A stretch of DNA of 58,725 nucleotides from a virus. The position numbers were made by a program, and so were the translations under genes. The stretch spans positions 1-58,725 of IMG/VR virus record IMGVR_UViG_3300048672_000976; one strand, given 5' to 3'. Of the stretch, positions 47,394 to 55,300 are shown in pieces. Within the stretch, counting starts at the first letter, position 1, and each line of letters starts with the position of its first letter. The notes below the pieces were generated by a model that was given only the letters and a program-made list of their open reading frames with translations, was not told where the DNA came from and ran no database searches.

Positions 47394-48417
47394 GGTTTCG
47401 TATTTTTATCATTTTGTTAAAGTTGTAATTGTTATTTTTCTCTTTTCTTGTTAATCGAAGAAAAGGATTTAAAAAAGTAATCCATGCATTATCTGATTTT
47501 GGTAAGACGTTAAATAATCCATCATTTATCATCATTTTCAAAGTGTTTTTATATGAACGACCTTCGGGGTCCAAATTATCAGTAATTAATAGATGAATTA
47601 TATTTTTAGCCTCGTCAGTTAAAAATGGGTCTGTTAGATTTACTATTTTATCATTTATTTCTAAAAATTCATCACCAAAAACGCCATATTTAGTTACACC
47701 TGTTAAGATATTTGCTAATGTTTTATTTTTTTTATCTTCATCAAATAAATTGTTGCTTTTTTCAATAATTTCATTAATTGTGAGTTCTTTTTCCTTTATT
47801 TCAGGAAAAAAACCTAAAAATCTTTTAATACCCAAATTTCTAATACCTGTAATATTATCAGAATAATCGCCACAAAAAATTTTTATTATTTTTACATTTT
47901 CAATTAATACTTCTTGATGTTGATATTGAATTATATCGTTTCTTTTATAAAGTTTTTGATGTGATGGATTGTATATCTGTGTATTATCAGATATTAATTG
48001 AGTTAAGTCCCCATCAGATGAATAAATAATTTTATTTTCTTTTGAATTTTGTGTATAATAAGCAATACAATCATCACTTTCACATAATTCAAATTCACCT
48101 TGTCTAACATATAATTCTTCAAGATATTGTTTAATTCTATCTCTTTGGTAATTATATGAACTAATTTCCTCCTCTGTTTTAAGTTTATCTTTTCGATTAC
48201 TTTTATATTCGGGGTAAATTTTTTTTCTATGGTAAGCACCATTTTCGCCGTCCCAAAAAACAACTATTTTATTTAAATGATAAGTTTCAAATGATTTTCT
48301 AAGGGTGTTTAAGAAATGAAATATTCCTCCAATATGATTACCTTTGTAAAAATAATTTTTACACCCATAGAAACCAATTGTTAATAAATTATCACCATCA
48401 ACGAGTAATACAGACAT
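47383..48417 (-). CDS. rnh: RNase H / FEN-type 5'-3' exonuclease, T4 Rnh-like
   Basis: 344 residues of the 5' nuclease family that removes RNA primers from Okazaki fragments. Metal ligands lie in order: LLVDGDN (D7, D9), FWDGENG (D56), RKKIYPEYKSNR (arch helix with basic residues 64-75), LCESDDCIAYY (E113, D115, D116), IYSSDGDLTQL (D135, D137) and FCGDYSDNITGI (D184, D187). The last is the helix-3-turn/helix-hairpin-helix entry. The length is close to T4 RNase H (305). The C-terminal third is less conserved. It lies between UvsX and the small unknown, in the replication block. Confidence 0.93.
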   Translation of the reverse strand: MSVLLVDGDNLLTIGFYGCKNYFYKGNHIGGIFHFLNTLRKSFETYHLNKIVVFWDGENGAYHRKKIYPEYKSNRKDKLKTEEEISSYNYQRDRIKQYLEELYVRQGEFELCESDDCIAYYTQNSKENKIIYSSDGDLTQLISDNTQIYNPSHQKLYKRNDIIQYQHQEVLIENVKIIKIFCGDYSDNITGIRNLGIKRFLGFFPEIKEKELTINEIIEKSNNLFDEDKKNKTLANILTGVTKYGVFGDEFLEINDKIVNLTDPFLTDEAKNIIHLLITDNLDPEGRSYKNTLKMMINDGLFNVLPKSDNAWITFLNPFLRLTRKEKNNNYNFNKMIKIRNHEQ

Positions 48418-48439
48418 TTATTTTTAAAATTAAATTGAT

Positions 48440-50320
48440 TTAATCCTCTTCTTCCTTGATTTCTTCGAATTTAATGTCTTTTAAATCCATTACTTTTTCG
48501 CCAAATAATTTACTTATATATTCTAAATTACTTCTTACATATAGCTCTTTAGATACTTTTTCTTCAGCAGGTTCTTTTGCTTTTAAGAAACCATGAGGCG
48601 TAACCATAATCTTACCATCAGCAAATGCAATACCATTAACATGATTTTTCATTACTGATATTTTACTTCTAGTAGCAACACTAATTGTTCTTTTATTTTT
48701 CGTGATAGGTATTTTTGTTGTTCCAGCATTTTTTTGATTACCAAATAGAAATACCAATGTTGAATTTAAATAAATTGCTTCACCACCTTTTGCTTTAATT
48801 TTTGGTTGACCATAAATATTATCAGGTAACTCAACCCATGGTTGATTAACGATTATTAATGTGTTTGTATATGGTTTATCTGAACGACGTGATCCCGAAA
48901 TACGTTGATTAATACCCATACCAATTTTATCTGCCAATACTGATGCATTATGTTGTTTACCGCCTTTACCTTCATATGTCATTTTACATGGCACCGAACC
49001 CACAGAATCCCACAAAAATAAAAGATCATATGGTATTTTTCCCTTTTCCTGATCATCCATCATTTTATTCATGAAATCAGTTATTTGTTCTATATATTCA
49101 AAATCATTTCTAAATATATAAGGGCCACTATATGTAACTTCACCTGTATCTTCATCAACTACTGTTTCAACAGGTATATTCATTATTTTTGCATGTTCAA
49201 AATCAAACTTTTGCTCAGTTATAATAAACACAGGTAACATTCCTTTTTTAATTCCATCGGCGGCAGAACCTAAAAGACACGTAGTGTTATGTGTTACAAT
49301 ATAATCATCAGTAATATATAATGAATCATTATTACTAACCTTTATACATTGTGTTATTTCTTCTCCAATATATTCAATTTTTTCAATATATTTTGAAATA
49401 TCTAAATTAAAATCAATTAATTTTTCTAATTTATGATAATATGTTGGCGATGATAAAATTTCTTTAGGTAATTGTAAAGAAATTGTATAATAATTTATTT
49501 TTTTATTATAATTTACTTCAACAATACCGCCTAAACTTCTAATAATCTCTGTTATATTAGTTGTTAATTGTTTTGATTTAATATTTAATCTATTTTCATC
49601 AAAACTATCACTTTCAATTAATCCAATTAATAATAATAATCTATTTTCAATGCTTGTATAAATATACTCACTAGGTATAAACTTATTATCGTTATTAATA
49701 TCTTTATACCCTATATCATTAATTTTATTTATTATTTCATTACTAAATGAATTAACACCACCCAAATATTGTCCTAATAATAAAGGATCTACCGGTAACA
49801 CATCATTATTCTCAAAATGAATAGGTTTAACAACAGGTATTTGATAATTATTACCTTTTTTTATCTTAACATTATCCAACATTTCTTTTGTTGTTAATGT
49901 CTTATACTCGCCATTAAATAACTGTCTATCTTTATATTCATTAACAAACCATAAATGTTCTTCATCGCAAAAAGTTTCCCCACCATCACTAGTTGTTACT
50001 TTATAAACAGGCCTCATTCCTTGTGGATAAACCCCCACAACTGTTTGTGTTTTACCATTTGAACCCATAATAACATCATCTAGTTTAATATCACCCATTA
50101 ATTTCCATCCATTGGGTGTTAAAATTTTTGATGTTAATGGTTGTGCTTTACCTGTGTCCGAATGGCCCAATAACATATTAATATGTCCAATAGCCGGTCC
50201 TGGTATTCCTGTTGCATCTAAAAATGCATCACCTAAATCTAAAAATCTATCAGGTTTGTAACTTGTTTTACTCGAATATTCAGAAATTATTGATGCGAAA
50301 TCTTGTTTTTTTATTGCCAT
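48440..50320 (-). CDS. uvsX: UvsX/RecA-like recombinase, with intein
   Basis: 626 residues including an intein at 59-345; the spliced recombinase has 339 residues (T4 UvsX has 391). The P-loop LLGHSDTGK (50-58) is completed by T346 and T347. After the intein, LPVFIITEQKFDF holds the catalytic-Glu region, LLFLWDSVGSVP is Walker B, NQRISGSRRSDKPYTNTLIIVNQ corresponds to the L2 and Gln regions, and the C-terminus is acidic (EEIKEEED). It catalyses strand exchange for recombination-dependent replication and repair, together with the SSB encoded directly upstream. An 11-bp hairpin lies in the gap before its start. Confidence 0.94.
   Translation of the reverse strand: MAIKKQDFASIISEYSSKTSYKPDRFLDLGDAFLDATGIPGPAIGHINMLLGHSDTGKAQPLTSKILTPNGWKLMGDIKLDDVIMGSNGKTQTVVGVYPQGMRPVYKVTTSDGGETFCDEEHLWFVNEYKDRQLFNGEYKTLTTKEMLDNVKIKKGNNYQIPVVKPIHFENNDVLPVDPLLLGQYLGGVNSFSNEIINKINDIGYKDINNDNKFIPSEYIYTSIENRLLLLIGLIESDSFDENRLNIKSKQLTTNITEIIRSLGGIVEVNYNKKINYYTISLQLPKEILSSPTYYHKLEKLIDFNLDISKYIEKIEYIGEEITQCIKVSNNDSLYITDDYIVTHNTTCLLGSAADGIKKGMLPVFIITEQKFDFEHAKIMNIPVETVVDEDTGEVTYSGPYIFRNDFEYIEQITDFMNKMMDDQEKGKIPYDLLFLWDSVGSVPCKMTYEGKGGKQHNASVLADKIGMGINQRISGSRRSDKPYTNTLIIVNQPWVELPDNIYGQPKIKAKGGEAIYLNSTLVFLFGNQKNAGTTKIPITKNKRTISVATRSKISVMKNHVNGIAFADGKIMVTPHGFLKAKEPAEEKVSKELYVRSNLEYISKLFGEKVMDLKDIKFEEIKEEED
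49286..50146 (-). other. UvsX intein (287 residues), class 3-like, degenerate endonuclease
   Basis: Residues 59-345. It starts AQPLTSKILTPNGW with Ala1; Trp66 (CDEEHLW), Cys267 (TQCIKVSN) and Thr285 (IVTHN) form the class 3 W-C-T set, and Thr+1 follows. It is clearly related to the DnaB intein (shared ILTPNGW, VGVYPQG, CDEEHLW, IKVSN). LAGLIDADG-equivalent segments read LLLGQYLGGVNS and LLIGLIESDSFD. The first lacks the Asp that is GD in the DnaB copy, so the nuclease is probably inactive. Confidence 0.88.
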
Positions 50321-50336
50321 TTTAAAAATTTTGTTT

Positions 50337-50365
50337 ATAATACGTGGCGGTTAACCACGTATTAT
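50337..50365 (-). promoter_or_regulatory. Strong 11-bp hairpin between SSB and uvsX
   Basis: ATAATACGTGG (50337-50347) is perfectly complementary to 50355-50365 with a 7-base loop. On the transcribed strand the sequence after the hairpin is AAACAA, not a T-run, so it is not a standard terminator. It lies 17 bases upstream of the uvsX start. Processing, mRNA protection or partial attenuation between SSB and uvsX are possible roles. Confidence 0.55.
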
Positions 50366-50386
50366 TTGTTTAAATGTTAAATCATC

Positions 50387-51244
50387 TTAGAACGGTAAAT
50401 CATCATCCACATTTTCATTTTCTTGTGGATCTTCCACCATTGTTGAAACTGTTTGAGATGCATCACTTGTTGTTGTACTTGAAAGTTCTTCTTCAGATGT
50501 TGAATTTGAAACCCATTTACCATCTTCCCAACGTGGAACTTCGCCTTTAGCTACCATTTCCAAATAATCTTCACTTTTTTTACCGTAAACATCAGACCAT
50601 GTTAATGTATCCTCAATCCAACTATCCGCAAGTGCTTTATCGGTATGTAATGGGCCGATGTCATCAGGAATAATTGAATTAATCGTAGTGTATTCTTTAC
50701 CATTACCTGCTTTAGCTAGGCTAAGTGAAAGAATTAAATCACGACCTTGTTCCGGATCAGTAATGTTCTTTTTGTTACGGAAAATCGGAAAAATTTTATC
50801 AAAAATCCCATCACCTTTTGCATTATGCTTAAATCTCCAAAATTTTGGACCATCAGCTTCATTATCTCTGTCGATAACTTTTACAATGTAAAATCTTCGT
50901 GAACGATATTGACGAGCAAGTTCTTTATCCGCCTCAACACCTGTCATCATCAACCCTTCATAAACTTCATTTAATGGTGATCTTTTACCTTCTTGTTTTG
51001 GGTCATATAATTTAACCCATTTACCATCAACTTGAATTTCATGAAAGAAGACCTCAACAAATGGTGATTTACCATCTTCTGCCGGTAAAATACGTATGCG
51101 TTTTTCTTCACCCATTGAACCTTTCGGTAAAACAGTTGTGAAATACTTCTTCATACGATCTTCCATTGATACTTTATTAGTGTTACCGCCTGCGGTTTGT
51201 TTGTTTTTTTCGTACTGAGCCAGTACTGCTTCAAATGTTGTCAT
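50387..51244 (-). CDS. 32: Single-stranded DNA binding protein, gp32-like
   Basis: 285 residues. The core has RIRILPAEDGKSPFVEVFFHEI (about 49-70), a strand with SRRFYIVKVIDRDNEADGPKFWRF (about 115-138), IFDKIFPIF, and a C-terminal tail that is Ser/Thr-rich then acidic, ending VDDDLPF. Acidic tails of this kind recruit replication partners in gp32 and bacterial SSB. There are no cysteines, so the zinc site of T4 gp32 is absent. It is the first gene after a terminator and a 130-base leader, and is followed by UvsX and RNase H, which act with gp32 in T4. Expected to be strongly expressed. Confidence 0.9.
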   Translation of the reverse strand: MTTFEAVLAQYEKNKQTAGGNTNKVSMEDRMKKYFTTVLPKGSMGEEKRIRILPAEDGKSPFVEVFFHEIQVDGKWVKLYDPKQEGKRSPLNEVYEGLMMTGVEADKELARQYRSRRFYIVKVIDRDNEADGPKFWRFKHNAKGDGIFDKIFPIFRNKKNITDPEQGRDLILSLSLAKAGNGKEYTTINSIIPDDIGPLHTDKALADSWIEDTLTWSDVYGKKSEDYLEMVAKGEVPRWEDGKWVSNSTSEEELSSTTTSDASQTVSTMVEDPQENENVDDDLPF

Positions 51245-51310
51245 TTAGTTAATTTGTATAGTTAATTTGTAATAGTTAGATGTGGCTACGTTCTTTCCTA
51301 ACCACAATCA
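51245..51310 (-). promoter_or_regulatory. SSB gene leader with direct repeat and competing stems
   Basis: The leader between the upstream terminator and the SSB start has a perfect 12-base direct repeat (plus strand agttaatttgta at 51247-51258 and 51260-51271) just before the start codon. Further upstream are two mutually exclusive 5-bp stems, 51281-51285 with 51302-51306 and 51275-51279 with 51298-51302, whose arms interleave as in a pseudoknot. A TATATTTTG element at about 51309-51317 loosely resembles the Bacteroidota -7 box (TAnnTTTG) but is off by one base. T4 gp32 represses its own translation through a leader pseudoknot and an unstructured A/U-rich stretch, so similar control is possible. 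Confidence 0.4.
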
Positions 51311-51318
51311 AAATATAA

Positions 51319-51348
51319 ATAAAAAAAACCGAATTAAGAAATTCGGTT
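51319..51348 (-). terminator. Intrinsic terminator upstream of the SSB gene
   Basis: On the minus strand a perfect 9-bp stem AACCGAATT/AATTCGGTT (arms 51340-51348 and 51327-51335) with a 4-base loop is followed by eight T residues. It ends the structural transcription unit coming from higher coordinates and separates it from the SSB gene. Confidence 0.85.
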
Positions 51349-51376
51349 TGATTATTTTAACTTTATTTTATCTTGT

Positions 51377-52057
51377 TTAATAACTATATTCGTTCTCTTC
51401 TTCTTGGTCAGGATTAAATGTGTCTCGTAGTGTGTTTGCTGTATAATCGTTTACATCGTCTTTGGTTAAAACATATTCATTTTTACCACTTGCTCTCATT
51501 TCTTCTTGTTTTTTTGTAAAAAATTCGTTAGGTTTTTGATTAAAAGGGTATGAATCTAATGATCTCATTTCTAATTTTTCTTCAGGTGTTTCGGGTTTCA
51601 TTTTCTCAACTTGTGAGCCTAATTGTTCTATTTTGGCAATAACCATATCCATTTTTTCAAGTTGTTGTGATAAACTATCTAATTTACTAAATACATTGTC
51701 CATTTTTGCAATTGCATTATTATTGTCATGTTTACTATCATCTACATCTTTTTTTATACTTCTAGTCATATTAACCAAATCGGTTATATCAATTTCTTCT
51801 GTATCTTCAGTATCCGTCATTGTTGGGTCTAATGGTGCATCTGTTGGCATTGCACCATCTGTTGGTGGTATTGTAGTATCTGTACCGCCCATTTCGGTAC
51901 CCAATGATGTGTCAGCCGGTGGTGCTTCTGCATTGTTAGCTGGTGCAGGTGTTGGCTCTTCTGGTGTTGGAATTTCTTGTTCCAAAATCATTTTTTTACC
52001 ATATCTTTCAATAGATTTAAAACGATTAACTTCTTCTTGTATTGTTTTCTTATTCAT
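51377..52057 (-). CDS. Coiled-coil protein with Pro-rich linker, possible structural or assembly factor
   Basis: 226 residues. The N-terminal 25 residues are basic-helical (MNKKTIQEEVNRFKSIERYGKK). A long Pro/Ala/Thr/Asp linker follows (PTPEEPTPAPANNAEAPPAD ... about 30-85), then a heptad-like helix (about 88-155) with repeats such as MDNVFSKLDSLSQQLEKMD and a C-terminal acidic tail with DDVNDYTANTLRDTFNPDQEEENEYSY. Such disordered linker plus coiled coil plus acidic tail layouts occur in scaffold or prohead-core-like proteins, but this is only analogy. It is the last gene before a terminator and follows a 65-residue protein by 3 bases. Confidence 0.65.
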   Translation of the reverse strand: MNKKTIQEEVNRFKSIERYGKKMILEQEIPTPEEPTPAPANNAEAPPADTSLGTEMGGTDTTIPPTDGAMPTDAPLDPTMTDTEDTEEIDITDLVNMTRSIKKDVDDSKHDNNNAIAKMDNVFSKLDSLSQQLEKMDMVIAKIEQLGSQVEKMKPETPEEKLEMRSLDSYPFNQKPNEFFTKKQEEMRASGKNEYVLTKDDVNDYTANTLRDTFNPDQEEENEYSY

Positions 52058-52060
52058 ATC

Positions 52061-52258
52061 TTAATCTTGTAATAATTGTCGGCCATCATCGGTTACGAAT
52101 TTTTTATTTATTCTTTCAACAAGTCCATCTTTTGATTTAATAGTATAACATTCACCTGTCATTAAATCACATATTTCATTTTCTGTTGAATTACTATTTC
52201 TAACAATTTTAGGATTTAAGAATTGGTCCATTGTTTTATTTAATTTTGAACTATCCAT
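52061..52258 (-). CDS. Small unknown protein (65 residues)
   Basis: A 65-residue protein starting MDSSKLNKTMDQFLNPKIVRN, then NEICDLMTGECYTIKSKDGLVERINKK with two Cys (C29 and C37 region). The CDLMTGECYTIKSKDGLVER segment looks like a beta hairpin typical of small phage virion-associated proteins, but no function is known to me. It sits 42 bases after the 1906-residue structural gene and 3 bases before the coiled-coil protein, within the same unit. Confidence 0.55.
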   Translation of the reverse strand: MDSSKLNKTMDQFLNPKIVRNSNSTENEICDLMTGECYTIKSKDGLVERINKKFVTDDGRQLLQD

Positions 52259-52300
52259 AATGTTTTTTATTAATAAATATCTATTATTTTATTATAATTT

Positions 52301-55300
52301 TTATTTTATTTGAAAATATATTAATTTACCTTCATCAATATTTAATTTTTTAGCTAATGAACGTGATATACTTAGACCAACGCCATTAATATTTGGCCCA
52401 ATAGCTACTGGTCCTTTTATATTATCAGGCGTTACTGTCACTATATTGTTATTATTTGTTAAAAATGGTGTTATAGTTATTTTTTTAGTTAAGTTTTTAG
52501 GATTATAAAAAGTTATTGTTGAACTCAGTATTTTATCACCCATTGTTTTAAATTCATTACTTGGTGATATCGTAGTATCAAATCTTAATGAATAGAAATC
52601 ATTTTTATTATTTTTAGATTTAATATCATTCCATGTTAATACGTTTGGTGTTTCATTTCTTCCATTATCAATTTCAATTAATTTTGATTTATTAAAAATA
52701 TCCATAATATCTGTATCATTCATTTTTGTCAAATTATCCATAATAGTAACTGTTGCTCTATAATATTCAACGCCATTATATTCAACCAATTGAATGTATT
52801 TTTCACCCCTAAATCCATTGTAACAGATACCATATTCATTTATACCTGCTTTACTTAATATTGTTTCACCTATTATTGCATTTTTTGGGTCACCTTTATC
52901 AATTGTGTATGTTCCATTACTTGTTAATATATCAATTTCATTCGTTGATACTAAACTTAAATTGATTTCATTTTGTCTTGCAATTGCTTTATTTGTTATT
53001 TTTTCAAATAAGACACGATAACTTGACATAAATGATTCTTTTGGGTCTGGTAACTGATTATTCGATACCCTAACACCTTTAAACGTTGTATTAATGGTAT
53101 TAGTACTCATCGTATGTGTTACTTCAGTTATCCAATAAGAACCATTAAATAATGGTATATTATTTAAATAAAAATACATTGTTGGTTGTATCATAACGTT
53201 ACCTAAACAACTTATTTCACAAGTATATGAAGATGCACGATAAATATCAAATAAACCAATATCAACTTGGTATGTTGCTGAACCTGTTTCTGAACGGCCC
53301 ATATTTTCTTGTGCAATATACGATTCAGTTGTGTTTTTTATTGATGTTTGATCAATTTTGATTGATTTAAATATACTTTGATTTTGGTCGCCGATATTAA
53401 CTTCAAACCCAACTACTTTATTTGATTTACTTAAATCATTTTCAGATATAACTTCAGGTAATGTTATAATCAATGAATTATTATTAATATCTCCGAATTT
53501 AAAGCTGTCATTATTAAATAAAAAACTTTCTTTATTTACATCTTTACCATTTAGAATTTTAGATGTTGGTCCTGTATATTGTAATACTATTTTTGGTGCC
53601 GAATCTTGGTAATCAACTTCTAAAAATGTACCGAATAGATTATTGGCTATATTTTTAGAAGACATTTTTTTACTTTTATTTGTGAAATTAGTACCATTAA
53701 AATTAATATATGATGGTAATGCTCTCATATCAAATCCTGTACCTTGAATTAATAAAGAGATGGCACCATAAAGATTTTGTTTTATGTTTTTTTCATTACC
53801 CAACTCTAAAATTCTATCCATGGTTAAATAAGCTAAATTACCAATATTTTTATTAGCTTTATCTAAAAATAAAAACTCCTCAATTAATGGTCGTTGACCT
53901 ATTGAATTACCTGATGCCCATCTATCATTAAATAATTTAAAATAATTATATAATTCCAATTTGATTAAACCTTCATTAAAACCTGATTCATTGGATAATT
54001 TAACATCTTTCATTTTACTATTTAAATTACCAAACATAGGTGTTAATAATGTTAGGAACAAATCGTGCCTATTTTTAAGACCAATAATTTCATTAGTGTT
54101 AGATATTACATTATCCACTAAATATTTCTTAAATGACGTGCTATTTTGTGCCTCACCGTTCTTAATGTAACCAGCATAAATTTGAATAATTGGTCTAAAC
54201 AATAAAATATTTTCCTCATTAATTCTTATATTATTAACCCGAAAGAAATCAACATATTTATTATATATTTCACCTTCATTATCATCACCAAGATATAATT
54301 TAATGAAATTTTTATTACTGTTTAATTCATCTGAGTTATATATATCAATAGATAAGGTACTTTCATTATTTATATTCACAAACCCACCTAAAATATAATT
54401 ATCTATTTCTTTTGGGTTTCCTAAAGTTATTTTTAATAGGTTATATTCACTTATAATATCTTGTGTTATATTTTTTAAATTTTCTTTTTGTCTTTTCTTT
54501 AATGTTAAAATTAAATTACTAATTTCTGTTGGATCATCACTTTTCTTTGTTACTGTTGTTATTGCTTTTAGTAATGTTTGGAAATTTGTGTATTTAATAT
54601 TTTTAAAATTATCAAACCCTGTTGCATCATTTATTTTTTCAGATGCAAATTCAATAAAATAATTTTCAAATTTATCTAAAATATTAGGTCCTAATGTTCC
54701 AATTAAATCAATAACTAATTTATAATCATTACCGATTTCAAAATCATGATTTATTGATGAAAAATATTCATTATAACTATTAATTGTAAGGCCACTATAC
54801 GTTACTTCATTATTATTATTCGACCATATTATTCTAAAATTATTTTGTTCATTGGTATCAAAATCATTATTGTTTAGATATTTCATTTCATTATCACCAT
54901 CTGAAGGTAAAAATGTAAAAAAATCATTATTTGATTTATATTTTGAATTATCAACAAATGAGGTCCATGTTTTACTATTTGTGTTATCCAAATATCTAAA
55001 ACGATTATTAATATGTTTATCTATTGATAATGGATTAAAGTCAACTGAACCAAGTGTCGTATCATAAGTACCATATCCGTTAACAATTTGATGAAACAAA
55101 GATTCATAAATTGGATGAAAACCGATATCTTTTTTGTTGCTATAATTAACAGTAATACCACCATTTTGATAATCATTTGGCGTATATGTGTCGTTTATAT
55201 TTTTATCAAAAAAATAACCACCAGATATTGGTGTTGAAATATTATTTGTTGTGAAACCACTTAATATATCATATCCATCATTTAAAAAAACTTTATAACG

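Noticed and set aside
54852-55067. Plus-strand frames of 60-110 codons under the structural genes
   Set aside because: They overlap strongly supported minus-strand genes, have biased leucine/isoleucine/tyrosine composition typical of antisense AT-rich DNA, and show no recognisable motif.
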